Part shown: one piece after another, positions 8,097 to 17,757 of the stretch
Numbering within the stretch: position 1 is the first letter of the stretch
How the letters are laid out: each line of letters starts with the position of its first letter
Origin: Pseudomonas fluorescens Q2-87
GTDB lineage: Bacteria > Pseudomonadota > Gammaproteobacteria > Pseudomonadales > Pseudomonadaceae
Length of the DNA: 64,000 nt
Reading direction: 5' to 3'
Assembly: GCF_000281895.1 (NCBI RefSeq)
Contig: NZ_CM001558.1
Span: forward strand, 2,360,556 to 2,424,555
Position numbers and translations under genes: made by a program
Notes under the pieces: model-generated
Databases searched by the model: none
What the model was told of the DNA's origin: nothing
What the model saw: only the letters and a program-made list of their open reading frames with translations

Positions 8097-8921
8097 TCAA
8101 CCACGATACTGGCCCGGCGTAGCCGCCAGGTGCTGCTTGAAGGCCCGTTGGAAATGCGCCTGGTCGGCAAACCCGCTGTCCAGCGCCACATCGGCGATCA
8201 GCTTGCCTTCGCGCAATTGACGGCGGGCGAACTGGATCCGGTGGTTGACCAGGAACGCATGGGGCGTCATGCCGTAATGGCGCTTGAAGGCGCGGCTCAG
8301 GTAAGACGGCGAGAGTTGGGCGGCGCTGCAAATGTCTTCGAGCTTCAATGCCTCAGTGCAATGGTCATGAATGAACTGCGCTGCCCGCATCAGGCCCGGA
8401 TGGCTGCCGCGATCCGGCCGGCCGGCGGGGTTGAGGCGTTGTTGCAGGTCAATGAAGAACGCCTCGGCAGCGGCATGCTTGCCAGCGCTGCCTATCCGCT
8501 CATCCAGCAGTTGCGCATACAGCCCCTGCAAGGCGGCAAACAGGTCGGCGTCGCGGCTGTGGGTAGTGGCAAAGCCCTGGAAATCCAAGCTCTCATCAAA
8601 ACCTGTACGACGCTGCAAGTCCCTCAGCCAGACGGTATCCACGTACAGCATCACGTACGACCACGGCTGATCGTCGATCGGATTGCACGCGTGGACATCG
8701 CCAGGGTTCATCAGCACCACCGTACCGCTCTCTACCTGAAAGTTCGATTGCTCGTGAAGATAGGTGCTGCGTCCAGCGGTGATCGCCCCAATGGAAAAAT
8801 GGTCGTGGGAGTGTCGCGAATAACAGACCTTGCGGCCATCGGCGATGGCCCGGGCCTCGATGAAGGGCAGGGCCGCGTCGCGCCAGAAGCGTGGGGCGTC
8901 GTTGTGGTTGGCAGGCTTCAT
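8097..8921 (-). CDS. AraC family transcriptional regulator with cupin sensor domain
   Basis: A 274-residue regulator. The N-terminal half is an AraC-type cupin (residues about 25-95, including HSHDHFSIG and MNPGDVHACNP). The C-terminal 95 residues carry two helix-turn-helix motifs; the second ends in the family signature around DSGFADQAHFQRAFKQHLAATPGQYR. The architecture matches regulators that commonly sit beside LysE exporters, and the neighbouring exporter is the likeliest target. Confidence 0.88.
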   Translation of the reverse strand: MKPANHNDAPRFWRDAALPFIEARAIADGRKVCYSRHSHDHFSIGAITAGRSTYLHEQSNFQVESGTVVLMNPGDVHACNPIDDQPWSYVMLYVDTVWLRDLQRRTGFDESLDFQGFATTHSRDADLFAALQGLYAQLLDERIGSAGKHAAAEAFFIDLQQRLNPAGRPDRGSHPGLMRAAQFIHDHCTEALKLEDICSAAQLSPSYLSRAFKRHYGMTPHAFLVNHRIQFARRQLREGKLIADVALDSGFADQAHFQRAFKQHLAATPGQYRG

Positions 8922-8944
8922 CAGTCCGAGTCCTGTGGGGTTGG

Positions 8945-9094
8945 ATGTGTCTGAGTGTACTGCAACGCGGCTATGACATTCGTTTCGGCGTCGGCCAGAT
9001 TGAATACGACCTGCAGCGGCATCCGTCGATCGACAGCCTGTTGCTCGAAGCGGATGCGGCCATGTATGCGCAGAAGCAGGCGCTTCGCAGATAA
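8945..9094 (+). pseudogene. Remnant of a GGDEF (diguanylate cyclase) domain, C-terminal end
   Basis: The + frame reads YDIRFGVGQIEYD, then SIDSLLLEADAAMYAQKQ before the stop. This matches the last part of a GGDEF domain, where a SxG strand is followed by a xLLxxADxAMYxAK helix. Only about 45 residues remain; the GGEEF active site and everything upstream are missing, and the reading frame upstream runs into the araC-type gene. A broken gene is the simplest reading. Confidence 0.6.
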
Positions 9095-9116
9095 CTCAAG
9101 CCAACCGCCGATCCAA

Positions 9117-9205
9117 TGTGGGAGCGAGCCTGCTCTCGATGACGGCGGCACATCCGGCATCACTGCAAACGGACCCACCGCATTCGCGAGCAGGCTCGCT
9201 CCCAC
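9117..9205. repeat. REPIN, family B (outward)
   Basis: TGTGGGAGCGAGCCTGCTCT from 9117 and the complement arm TCGCGAGCAGGCTCGCTCCC ending near 9205. The left arm has one changed base at its inner end. It lies between the GGDEF remnant and the fabI terminator. Confidence 0.87.
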
Positions 9206-9225
9206 AGGGGATTTGTGGTGGGCAT

Positions 9226-9265
9226 AAAAAAGCCGCTTGGCCTTTTCAGGGCAAGCGGCGTTTTT
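9226..9265. terminator. Terminator downstream of fabI
   Basis: GCCGCTTG (9232-9239) pairs with CAAGCGGC (9252-9259); an A-run (9226-9231) and a T-run (9261-9265) flank it, so it can act both ways. It lies 16 bases beyond the fabI stop codon and ends the peptide transporter-fabI operon. Confidence 0.82.
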
Positions 9266-9280
9266 GCTGCAGCGTGAAGA

Positions 9281-10075
9281 TTACTCTTCGAGGCTACCCA
9301 TGGCGGTGGTGTTGAAGCCGCCGTCCACGTACATGATTTCACCGCTGATGCCGGAGGCCAGGTCCGAGCACAGGAAGGCGCCGGCGTTGCCGACTTCTTC
9401 GATGGTGACGTTGCGACGCAGCGGGGTTTGCGCTTCGTTGGCGGCCAGCATTTTGCGGAAGTTCTTGATGCCGGAAGCCGCGAGGGTGCGGATCGGGCCG
9501 GCCGATACGCAGTTGACGCGGGTGCCGTCCGGGCCCAGGGAGCCGGCCAGGTAACGCACGCCAGCTTCCAGGGAAGCCTTGGCCATGCCCATCACGTTGT
9601 AGTTCGGCATGGTGCGCTCGGCGCCCAGGTACGACAGGGTCAGCAGGCTGCCGTTGCGGCCTTTCATCATTTCGCGACCGGCCTTGGCCAGGGCCACGAA
9701 GCTGTAGGCGCTGATGTCGTGGGCAATGCGGAAGCCTTCACGGGTGGTGGCTTCGGTGAAGTCGCCGTCCAGTTGGTCGCCCGGGGCGAAGCCCACGGAG
9801 TGCACGATGCAGTCCAGGCCGTCCCACTTCTTGCTCAGGGCTTCGAAGACCTTGGCGATTTCTTCATCGCTGGCCACGTCGCACGGGAAGCACAGCTCAG
9901 GGTTCGAACCCCAGCCTTGTGCGAACTCTTCGACACGACCCTTGAGTTTGTCGTTCTGATAAGTGAAGGCAAGCTCAGCGCCCTCGCGATGCATGGCGGC
10001 AGCGATGCCGGATGCGATGGACAGCTTGCTGGCGACACCGACGATCAGTACGCGCTTACCGGCGAGAAAACCCAT
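9281..10075 (-). CDS. fabI: Enoyl-[acyl-carrier-protein] reductase FabI
   Basis: A 264-residue NADH-dependent reductase that completes each elongation round of type II fatty acid synthesis. The SDR-like cofactor loop reads [13 protein letters not shown] near residue 13; the catalytic pair is Tyr159 and Lys166 (YNVMGMAK), with Tyr149 in SYLGAERT. The start [13 protein letters not shown] at 10075 is the conserved one and has a GAGGAGC ribosome site. It is the last gene of the peptide-transporter operon, 19 bases after the ATPase gene, an arrangement known in P. aeruginosa as opp-fabI. Confidence 0.97.
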   Translation of the reverse strand: MGFLAGKRVLIVGVASKLSIASGIAAAMHREGAELAFTYQNDKLKGRVEEFAQGWGSNPELCFPCDVASDEEIAKVFEALSKKWDGLDCIVHSVGFAPGDQLDGDFTEATTREGFRIAHDISAYSFVALAKAGREMMKGRNGSLLTLSYLGAERTMPNYNVMGMAKASLEAGVRYLAGSLGPDGTRVNCVSAGPIRTLAASGIKNFRKMLAANEAQTPLRRNVTIEEVGNAGAFLCSDLASGISGEIMYVDGGFNTTAMGSLEE

Positions 10076-10094
10076 GTGTTGCTCCTCTTTCAGG

Positions 10095-11705
10095 TTATTC
10101 GGCAGCTGTTGGGGCCAGGAAGGCGGCCTCCAGCAACTGCTGTGTATAGGGGTGTTGCGGCGCGGCGAATATGCTGCGGGCATCACCTTGTTCGACCACT
10201 TGGCCATGCTTGACCACCATCAACTGGTGGCTCAGCGCTTTGACGACAGCCAGGTCATGGCTGATAAACAGGTACGTCAGGTTGTACTTGGTTTGCAGCG
10301 ACCGCAACAGCTCCACCACTTGGCGTTGCACGGTACGGTCCAGGGCCGACGTTGGTTCGTCCAGCAGAATCAACGCCGGCTTGAGCACCAGGGCCCGGGC
10401 AATGGCGATACGCTGCCGCTGCCCTCCGGAAAATTCATGGGGGTAGCGGTTCCGGGTTTCCGGATCCAGGCCTACCTCCTTCAATGCCGCGATTATCGCT
10501 TGTTCCTGTTCGGCGTCGGTGCCGATCTTGTGGATCCGCAAGCCTTCGCCGACGATCTGGCCGACGCACATCCGCGGGCTCAGGCTGCCGAACGGGTCCT
10601 GAAACACCACTTGCATCTCCCGGCGCAGCGGCCTGACTTGTTGCTGTGTCAGGCTGTCCAACTGCTTGCCTTCGAAGCGGATCCCGCCCTGGCTGCCGAT
10701 CAATCGCAGGATCGCCAACCCCAGGGTGGACTTGCCGGAACCGCTTTCGCCAACGATGCCCAGGGTCTGGCCCTGGGGCAGGCTGAAGCGGATGCCGTCC
10801 ACGGCCTTGATGTAATCTACCGTGCGCTTGAACAGGCCTTTCTTGATCGGGAACCAGACTTTCAGGTCCTCGACCTGCAACAGTGGCGGGCCGACAACGT
10901 TCGTCGCCGGCTTACCGCTGGGCTCGGCGCCAAGCAGTTCCCGAGTGTACGGATGCTGGGGGGCGCGGAACAACTCTTCGCACGATGCCTGTTCGACGAT
11001 GCAACCACGCTGCATGACACATACGCGATGCGCAATTCTTCGCACCAGGTTCAAATCGTGGCTGATCAGCAGCAGCGACATGCCCAATCGCGCCTGCAAT
11101 TGCTTGAGTAATTCGAGGATCTTCAGCTGGACGGTGACGTCCAGCGCCGTGGTCGGTTCGTCGGCGATCAGCAGTTCCGGCTCGTTGGCAAGGGCCATGG
11201 CGATCATCACCCGCTGGCGCTGGCCACCGGACAGTTCGTGGGGCAGGGCCTTGAGGCGCTTGTGGGGCTCGGGGATGCCAACCAGCTCCAGCAACTCAAG
11301 GGTCCGGCGCGTCGCGACCTTGCCGGTGAGGCCCTTGTGGATGCCGAGCACTTCATTGATCTGTTTTTCAATGGAGTGAAGCGGATTCAGCGAGGTCATC
11401 GGCTCCTGGAAAATCATCGCGATCCGATTGCCGCGGATATGGCGGATGGTTTTTTCCTTCAGCCCCAGCAAATCCTGCCCGGCGTACTGGATGGTCCCGG
11501 TGGGGTGATGAGCCAGGGGGTAGGGCAGCAACCGCAGGATCGAGTGGGCGGTGACCGATTTGCCCGAACCACTTTCACCTACAAGGGCCAGGGTTTCGCC
11601 GCGCTTGATGTCGAAACTGACGCCTTCGACCACCCGCTGGCGCCGTTCGCCGACAATGAACTCCACCGCCAGGTCGCGTACTTCGATCAGATTGTCCTGG
11701 TTCAT
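10095..11705 (-). CDS. yejF: Peptide ABC transporter, double ATPase subunit (YejF type)
   Basis: A 536-residue cytoplasmic ATPase with two fused ABC domains. Each has a Walker A (GESGSGKS, near residues 40 and 320) and a signature (LSGGQRQRV and FSGGQRQRI). Each half ends with the oligopeptide-type tail (QHPYTREL and QHPYTQQL). It energises the YejB-YejE pore encoded just upstream. P. aeruginosa orthologues (NppD in NppA1A2BCD) belong to a permease needed for uptake of peptidyl nucleoside antibiotics; the substrate here is inferred to be peptides. The start at 11705 leaves a one-base gap to the permease gene. Confidence 0.94.
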   Translation of the reverse strand: MNQDNLIEVRDLAVEFIVGERRQRVVEGVSFDIKRGETLALVGESGSGKSVTAHSILRLLPYPLAHHPTGTIQYAGQDLLGLKEKTIRHIRGNRIAMIFQEPMTSLNPLHSIEKQINEVLGIHKGLTGKVATRRTLELLELVGIPEPHKRLKALPHELSGGQRQRVMIAMALANEPELLIADEPTTALDVTVQLKILELLKQLQARLGMSLLLISHDLNLVRRIAHRVCVMQRGCIVEQASCEELFRAPQHPYTRELLGAEPSGKPATNVVGPPLLQVEDLKVWFPIKKGLFKRTVDYIKAVDGIRFSLPQGQTLGIVGESGSGKSTLGLAILRLIGSQGGIRFEGKQLDSLTQQQVRPLRREMQVVFQDPFGSLSPRMCVGQIVGEGLRIHKIGTDAEQEQAIIAALKEVGLDPETRNRYPHEFSGGQRQRIAIARALVLKPALILLDEPTSALDRTVQRQVVELLRSLQTKYNLTYLFISHDLAVVKALSHQLMVVKHGQVVEQGDARSIFAAPQHPYTQQLLEAAFLAPTAAE

Positions 11706-11706
11706 T

Positions 11707-12726
11707 TCACTTCCTCGGATCGAAGGCATCGCGAGCGGACTCGCCGATGAACACCAGCAGGCTCAGCATCAGGGCCAGCACGGCGAACGCACTCATGCCC
11801 AGCCAGGGCGCTTGGAGGTTGGATTTGCCTTGGGCCACCAGCTCGCCCAGGGATGGCGAGCCGGCAGGCAAGCCGAAGCCAAGGAAATCCAGGGCGGTGA
11901 GGGTGCCGATGGCGCCAGTGAGGATGAACGGCATGAAGGTCATGGTCGAAACCATGGCATTCGGCAGGATGTGGCGGAACATGATCGCGCCATTCTGCAT
12001 GCCCAGTGCTCGCGCGGCGCGCACATATTCCAGGTTGCGTCCGCGCAGGAACTCGGCGCGGACCACGTCCACCAGGCTCATCCACGAGAACAGCAACATG
12101 ATGCCCAGCAGCCACCAGAAGTTGGGTTGTACGAAGCTGGCCAGGATGATCAGCAGGTACAGCACCGGCAGCCCGGACCAGATTTCCAGGAAACGCTGCC
12201 CGGCCAAGTCTACCCAACCACCATAGAACCCCTGCAAGGCGCCGGCGATCACCCCGACGATCGAGCTGAGCACTGTCAGCGTCAGGGCGAACAGCACCGA
12301 GATGCGGAAACCATAAATCACCCGCGCCAGGACATCACGGCCCTGGTCGTCAGTGCCCAGCCAATTCATGGCGGAGGGCGGTGCCGGGGCCGGGACTTTC
12401 AGGTCGTAGTTGATGCTCTGGTAGCTGAAGGGGATTGGCGCCCACAGCACCCAGGCGTCCTTGGCGGCCAGCAGTTCGCGGATGTACGGGCTCTTGTAGT
12501 TGGCTTCCAGCGGGAATTCGCCGCCGAACGTGGTTTCCGGGTAGCGCTTGAGGGCCGGGAAATACCAGCCATCGTCGTAATGCACCACCAGTGGCTTGTC
12601 GTTGGCGATCAACTCGGCGCCCAGGCTCAGCCCGAACAGGATCAGAAACAGCCACAGCGACCACCAGCCGCGCTTGTTGGCCTTGAACAGTTCGAAGCGC
12701 CGGCGATTGAGAGGGGACAGGTTCAT
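11707..12726 (-). CDS. yejE: Peptide ABC transporter permease (YejE type)
   Basis: A 339-residue inner-membrane permease of the DppC/OppC class. One N-terminal transmembrane helix (residues about 18-40) is followed by a long periplasmic loop and then the five-helix core. The EAA-type loop contacting the ATPase reads RAARALGMQNGAIMFRHILP. The long loop is typical of YejE as opposed to OppC. It sits between yejB and yejF with one-base gaps, so translation is probably coupled. Confidence 0.93.
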   Translation of the reverse strand: MNLSPLNRRRFELFKANKRGWWSLWLFLILFGLSLGAELIANDKPLVVHYDDGWYFPALKRYPETTFGGEFPLEANYKSPYIRELLAAKDAWVLWAPIPFSYQSINYDLKVPAPAPPSAMNWLGTDDQGRDVLARVIYGFRISVLFALTLTVLSSIVGVIAGALQGFYGGWVDLAGQRFLEIWSGLPVLYLLIILASFVQPNFWWLLGIMLLFSWMSLVDVVRAEFLRGRNLEYVRAARALGMQNGAIMFRHILPNAMVSTMTFMPFILTGAIGTLTALDFLGFGLPAGSPSLGELVAQGKSNLQAPWLGMSAFAVLALMLSLLVFIGESARDAFDPRK

Positions 12727-12727
12727 C

Positions 12728-13801
12728 TCAATGCTCCCGGCTTTCAAAGTCGATGCGTGGATCGACGAAGGTGTAGGTCAGGTCGCCGATCAGTTTCACC
12801 ACCAGCCCCAACAGGGTGAAGATGAACAGGGTGCCAAACACCACCGGGTAGTCGCGGTTGATGGCTGCTTCGAAACTCATCAGCCCGAGGCCGTCGAGGG
12901 AAAAGATCACTTCCACCAACAGAGAACCGGTGAAAAAGATCCCGATGAACGCCGAAGGGAAGCCGGCGATCACCAGCAACATCGCGTTGCGAAATACGTG
13001 GCCGTAGAGCACCCGATGGCGGGTCAGGCCCTTGGCCTTGGCTGTGACCACGTATTGCTTGTTGATTTCGTCGAGGAAGCTGTTCTTGGTCAGCAGGGTC
13101 ATGGTGGCGAAGTTGCCGATCACCAAGGCCGTCACGGGCAAGGCCAGGTGCCAGAAGTAATCGAGAATCTTGCCCCCCAGGGTCAGTTCTTCGAAGTTGT
13201 TCGAGGTCAGCCCACGCAGCGGGAACCAGTCGAAATAGCTGCCGCCGGCAAAAACCACGATCAGCAGGATCGCGAACAGGAACGATGGGATGGCGTAGCC
13301 GACAATGATAGCCGAGCTGGTCCACACGTCGAAATGGCTGCCGTGCCGCGTGGCCTTGGCGATGCCCAGCGGGATCGACACCAGGTACATGATCAACGTG
13401 CTCCACAGCCCGAGGGAGATGGACACCGGCATCTTTTCCTTGATCAGGTCGATGACCTTGGCGTCGCGGAAAAAACTGTCGCCGAAGTCCAGGCGGGCAT
13501 AGTTCTTGATCATGATCCACAGGCGTTCGGGCGCCGACTTGTCGAAGCCGTACATGCGCTCGATTTCCTTGACCAGCGCCGGGTCCAGGCCCTGGGCGCC
13601 GCGATAAGAGGAACCGGCCACCGACACCTCGGCACCGCCACCGGCAATGCGGCTGGTGGCGCCTTCGAAACCTTCGAGCTTGGCGATCATCTGTTCCACA
13701 GGCCCGCCGGGCGCGGCCTGGATGATGACGAAGTTGATCAACAGGATGCCGAACAGGGTCGGGATGATCAGCAGCAGCCGCCTAAAGATATAAGCCAGCA
13801 T
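12728..13801 (-). CDS. yejB: Peptide ABC transporter permease (YejB type)
   Basis: A 357-residue inner-membrane permease of the DppB/OppB class, starting with the usual [18 protein letters not shown] helix. It has a long first periplasmic loop (residues about 35-135), then the core with the cytoplasmic coupling loop [20 protein letters not shown]. The length and the large loop fit YejB. It is 4 bases downstream of the preceding binding-protein gene. Confidence 0.93.
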   Translation of the reverse strand: MLAYIFRRLLLIIPTLFGILLINFVIIQAAPGGPVEQMIAKLEGFEGATSRIAGGGAEVSVAGSSYRGAQGLDPALVKEIERMYGFDKSAPERLWIMIKNYARLDFGDSFFRDAKVIDLIKEKMPVSISLGLWSTLIMYLVSIPLGIAKATRHGSHFDVWTSSAIIVGYAIPSFLFAILLIVVFAGGSYFDWFPLRGLTSNNFEELTLGGKILDYFWHLALPVTALVIGNFATMTLLTKNSFLDEINKQYVVTAKAKGLTRHRVLYGHVFRNAMLLVIAGFPSAFIGIFFTGSLLVEVIFSLDGLGLMSFEAAINRDYPVVFGTLFIFTLLGLVVKLIGDLTYTFVDPRIDFESREH

Positions 13802-13805
13802 CGGG

Positions 13806-15662
13806 TTACTCCACGCTCTCAGGTGTGGCGTTGATCTGTTGTTCCATCACTTGTTTTTCTACTTCCGCAGCGGGCTTGGTGTCCGGCTTGACCCACCAAG
13901 TGGTGGTGCCAATGTCATAGGTGGGCGTGATCTTCGGATGGCCGATGTGGTTCCAGTAGGCTACGCGCCAGGTCTTGATGTGCCAGTTGGGAATGACGTA
14001 GTAACCCCATTGCAGCACCCTGTCCAGCGCACGGGCATGGGCCACCAGGCTCTTGCGTGAGTCGGCATTGATCAATTGCTCCACCAGCTGGTCTACGGCC
14101 GGGTCTTTCAAGCCCATGGTATTGCGGCTGCCAGGCTTGTCGGCGGCGGCCGACATCCAGAACTCGCGCTGTTCGTTGCCCGGCGAACTGGATTGCGGAA
14201 AGCTGCCCACCACCAGGTCGAAATCCCGCGAGCGCACGCGATTGATGTACTGGGACACATCCACGCGGCGGATGACCAGGTCGATGCCCAGGTCGCTGAG
14301 GTTGCGCTTGAATGGCAGTAACACCCGCTCGAACTCGGTCTGGGCCAACAGGAATTCCAGCACAACTGGCTTGCCTTGGGCATCGACCATCTTGTCGTCG
14401 ACGATGCGCCAACCGGCTTCTTGCAGCAATTGATACGCCTTGCGCTGCTGGTCGCGGATCATGCCGCTGCCATCACACACCGAAGGTTGGAAAGCGTCGG
14501 TGAAGACCTGCTCGGGAATCTTGCCGCGCAGGGGCTCGAGAATTTTCAGCTCGTCCTCGCCGGGCAGGCCAGTGGCAGCCATTTCCGAATTCTCGAAATA
14601 GCTGCGGGTGCGCGCGTAGGCACCGTTGAACAGTTGTTTGTTGGTCCACTCGAAATCCAGCAGCAGGCTCAAGGCCTGGCGCACCCGTACGTCCTGGAAG
14701 ACTGGGCGGCGCAGGTTATAGACGAAGCCCTGCATGCCGGTGGGGTTGCCGTTGGGGATCTGTTCCTTGATCAATCGGCCTTCGGTCACCGCCGGGATGT
14801 TGTAGGCGTTGGCCCAGTTCTTGGCGGTCATTTCCAGCCAGAAGTCGAACTGCCCGGCCTTCAGCGCTTCGACCGCCACCGTGTTGTCGCGGTAATAGTC
14901 GGTGGTCAATACATCGAAATTGTAGAAGCCGCGGTTGACCGGCAGGTCTTTGCCCCAGTAATCCTTCACGCGTTCATAGCGGATCGAACGCCCGGCTTTC
15001 ACCTCAGCGACCTTGTAGGGACCGCTGCCGAGTGGGATCTCCAGGTTGCCTTTGTTGAAGTCGCGATTGGCCCACCAATGTTTTGGCAATACCGGCAGTT
15101 GGCCGAGGATCAGCGGCAATTCGCGATTGTTGGTGTGCTTGAACTTGAACAGTACCTTGAGCGGGTCTTCAGCGATGACTTCGGCGACGTCGTTGTAATA
15201 ACCGCGAAACATCGGAGCGCCGTCCCTGGTCAGGGTTTGGAAGCTGAAGACCACGTCCTCGGCCCGCATGGGGTGGCCGTCGTTGAAGCGGGCTTCGGGG
15301 CGCAAGTAGAAACGTACCCAGGCATTGTCCGGGGCTTTTTCGATTTTTTCCGCAACCAGCCCGTATTCGGTAAAGGGTTCGTCGAGGCCTTGCCTGGCCA
15401 GGGTGTCGTAGATCAGACCGATGTCATCGGCCGGTACACCTTTGCTGATGAACGGGTTGAGGCTGTCGAAGCCACCGAAACCGCCCTGGCGGAAGACGCC
15501 GCCCTTGGGGGCGTCGGGGTTTACGTAGTCGAAATGCTTGAAGTCGGCCGGGTACTTGGGTGGCTCGCTGTACAAGGTCAAGGCGTGCTGCGGCGCAGCG
15601 CAGGCCAGCCCGGCGAATAGCAGGCTGCTGGCGTGCAGGAGCAGGGCGCGAAAAGGCTTCAT
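13806..15662 (-). CDS. Peptide-binding protein of the ABC transporter (second copy, NppA2-like)
   Basis: A 618-residue periplasmic solute-binding protein (SBP_bac_5 family). The signal peptide is [20 protein letters not shown], cleaved near ACA. Family motifs include [11 protein letters not shown], the central PLGSGPYKV and [13 protein letters not shown]. It is clearly paralogous to the protein encoded upstream (both share HFDxVNPx[18 protein letters not shown] and KNWANxY segments), so one arose by tandem duplication. The start at 15662 overlaps the stop of that gene by four bases (ATGA). Confidence 0.92.
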   Translation of the reverse strand: MKPFRALLLHASSLLFAGLACAAPQHALTLYSEPPKYPADFKHFDYVNPDAPKGGVFRQGGFGGFDSLNPFISKGVPADDIGLIYDTLARQGLDEPFTEYGLVAEKIEKAPDNAWVRFYLRPEARFNDGHPMRAEDVVFSFQTLTRDGAPMFRGYYNDVAEVIAEDPLKVLFKFKHTNNRELPLILGQLPVLPKHWWANRDFNKGNLEIPLGSGPYKVAEVKAGRSIRYERVKDYWGKDLPVNRGFYNFDVLTTDYYRDNTVAVEALKAGQFDFWLEMTAKNWANAYNIPAVTEGRLIKEQIPNGNPTGMQGFVYNLRRPVFQDVRVRQALSLLLDFEWTNKQLFNGAYARTRSYFENSEMAATGLPGEDELKILEPLRGKIPEQVFTDAFQPSVCDGSGMIRDQQRKAYQLLQEAGWRIVDDKMVDAQGKPVVLEFLLAQTEFERVLLPFKRNLSDLGIDLVIRRVDVSQYINRVRSRDFDLVVGSFPQSSSPGNEQREFWMSAAADKPGSRNTMGLKDPAVDQLVEQLINADSRKSLVAHARALDRVLQWGYYVIPNWHIKTWRVAYWNHIGHPKITPTYDIGTTTWWVKPDTKPAAEVEKQVMEQQINATPESVE

Positions 15663-17491
15663 TGATCTTTCTCCGAAGATTTCAGCCACCATGCGCTCAA
15701 ACCCAAGGTGTAGGGCGGCGTGGTGACAAAGGCAAACCGGTTGCGGTACGCCAGGCGATGATAATTGAGATACCAGTTGGGAATGCAGTAATGCTGCCAG
15801 AGCAGTACGCGGTCCAGGGCTTTGCCGGCGGCAACCTGTTCATCGCGGGTCTGGGCGGCCAGGAGTTTCTCCAGCAGATGATCGACCACCGGGTTGGCGA
15901 TGCCCGAGTAGTTCTTGCTGCCCTTGACCCCGACCTGGCTGGAGTGGAAGTACTGCCACTGCTCAAGACCGGGGCTGAGGGTCTGGTTCAAGGTCAGCAG
16001 GATCATGTCGAAGTCGAACTGGTCCAGGCGTTGCTTGTATTGGGCGCGATCCACGGTGCGCAGCCGGGCCTGGACGCCAATGCTGGCGAGGTTTTCGACA
16101 TAAGGCTGAAGGATGCGCTCAAGGTTGGGGTTCACCAACAGGATTTCGAAACTCAGCGGCTGGCTGTCGGCGTTCACCAATCGCTGGCCGTTGAGGGTCC
16201 ATCCGGCTTCTTTCAATAATGCCAAGGCTTTGCGCAGGGTTTCCCGAGGAATGCCGCGACCGTCGGTCTTGGGCAGGCTGAAAGGTTCGGTGAGCAGTTT
16301 GGGCGGCAGTTGTTCCCGGTAAGGTTTGAGCAGCAACCATTCGTGGCCCACCGGCAGGCCGGTGGCGGAGAATTCACTGTTGGGGTAGTAACTGAGGGTG
16401 CGCTTGTAGGCACCGCTGAACAGCGTGCGGTTGGTCCACTCGAAATCGAACATCATCCCCAAGGCCTCACGCACCTTGACCTCGGCGAAGGTGCCGCGCC
16501 GGGTATTCATGAACAGGCCCTGGGTCTGGGTCGGGATCTGGTGGGGGATTTGCGCCTTGATTACGTCGCCGCGTGTGACCGCCGGGAATTCATAGCCGTT
16601 GGCCCAGTTCTTGGCCTGGTGTTCGATGTAGATGTCGAACTCACCGGCCTTGAAGGCTTCGAAGGCCACGTCACTGTCGCGATAGAATTCCACGTCCATG
16701 CGGTCGAAGTTGTATTTGCCACGATTGACCGGCAGGTCTTTGCCCCAGTAATCCTGGACGCGTTCGAAGACCAGTTGGCGCCCTGGCTGCACTTTAGTGA
16801 TGCGGTAAGGCCCGCTGCCCAGGGGTGGTTCGAAGGTGGTGGCCTTGAAGTCGCGGTCTTTCCAGTAGTGCTGGGGCAACACCGGCAACTCGCCCAGGCG
16901 CAGGATCAGTAGCGGATTGCCCGCGCGCTTGAAGACAAAGCGGATTTTCAGCGGGTTGAGGATATCGACCCGCAGCACTTCCTGCAGGTTGGTGCGGTAT
17001 TGCGGGTGACCATCCTTGAGCAGGGTTCTATAGGAGAACGCCACGTCATAGGCGGTAATCGGCACGCCGTCATGAAACCGCGCCTCGGGGCGCAGGTTGA
17101 ACACCACCCAGCTGCGATCTTCGCTGTATTCCACCGATTGGGCGATCAGGCCGTAGCTGGACGTCGGCTCATCGCCGGACGGTGCGTACTGCCCAGTGCC
17201 GACCATCAGCGGCTCGTTCAGCTCGTTGATGCCGTATTGCAGGAAATTCGCTGTGGAAATCGGGCTGCTGCCCTTGAAGGTGTACGGGTTGAGCGTATCG
17301 AAGGTGCCAAACGCCATGACCCGCAAGATGCCGCCCTTGGGCGCTTGCGGATTGACCCAGTCGAAGTGGGTGAATCTGGCCGGATACTTGAGCGTGCCGA
17401 ACTGCGCGTAGCCATGGCTTTCGCTGATGGCTGCGCTGGCGGGAGAGCTCAAGGCCAGGCTGATCAGGAAGAAAAAGAGGGGACGTATCAA
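15659..17491 (-). CDS. Peptide-binding protein of the ABC transporter (first copy, NppA1-like)
   Basis: A 610-residue periplasmic solute-binding protein and the first gene of the transporter-fabI operon. The signal peptide MIRPLFFFLISLALSSPASA precedes FGTFDTLNPYTFKG, PLGSGPYRI and [13 protein letters not shown]. Having two binding proteins for one permease should widen the range of peptides taken up; this is inference, although the P. aeruginosa orthologous system also has two. The operon promoter should lie between 17492 and the REPIN at 17620, but no convincing hexamers were seen. Confidence 0.92.
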   Translation of the reverse strand: MIRPLFFFLISLALSSPASAAISESHGYAQFGTLKYPARFTHFDWVNPQAPKGGILRVMAFGTFDTLNPYTFKGSSPISTANFLQYGINELNEPLMVGTGQYAPSGDEPTSSYGLIAQSVEYSEDRSWVVFNLRPEARFHDGVPITAYDVAFSYRTLLKDGHPQYRTNLQEVLRVDILNPLKIRFVFKRAGNPLLILRLGELPVLPQHYWKDRDFKATTFEPPLGSGPYRITKVQPGRQLVFERVQDYWGKDLPVNRGKYNFDRMDVEFYRDSDVAFEAFKAGEFDIYIEHQAKNWANGYEFPAVTRGDVIKAQIPHQIPTQTQGLFMNTRRGTFAEVKVREALGMMFDFEWTNRTLFSGAYKRTLSYYPNSEFSATGLPVGHEWLLLKPYREQLPPKLLTEPFSLPKTDGRGIPRETLRKALALLKEAGWTLNGQRLVNADSQPLSFEILLVNPNLERILQPYVENLASIGVQARLRTVDRAQYKQRLDQFDFDMILLTLNQTLSPGLEQWQYFHSSQVGVKGSKNYSGIANPVVDHLLEKLLAAQTRDEQVAAGKALDRVLLWQHYCIPNWYLNYHRLAYRNRFAFVTTPPYTLGLSAWWLKSSEKDQ

Positions 17492-17619
17492 GTCTGAGAT
17501 TCGATCCAGGCGGCTTGGGCATTATGGCCCGTACAGTAACAGCTTGTATCGGCAGGAAAAAGGCGGGGCTTAGGAGGAGGGCTGGCGGTTTAGCGGATAC
17601 CTGTCAGGCAGAGCGCTTT

Positions 17620-17749
17620 TGTGGCGAGGGAGCTTGCTCCCGCTGGGTTGCGAAGCGACCCCGATTTGGCCCCTCGGTGTGACAGACGGATTGAGTGGCT
17701 GCTTTTGGGGCTGCTTCGCAGCCCAGCGGGAGCAAGCTCCCTCGCCACA
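17620..17749. repeat. REPIN, family A
   Basis: TGTGGCGAGGGAGCTTGCTC from 17620 and its complement ending at 17749. The inner arms (GGGTTGCGAAGCGACCCC and GGGGCTGCTTCGCAGCCC) are also nearly complementary, giving a long imperfect hairpin. It lies between the operon start and the end of mltD. Confidence 0.9.
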
Positions 17750-17757
17750 TGAACCCC

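Noticed and set aside
14376..15620. Long open + frame (414 codons) opposite the binding-protein gene
   Set aside because: It is the mirror of a gene with clear signal peptide and family motifs; no ribosome site or domain. The same holds for long frames opposite sbcC, yejB and the toxin-like gene.
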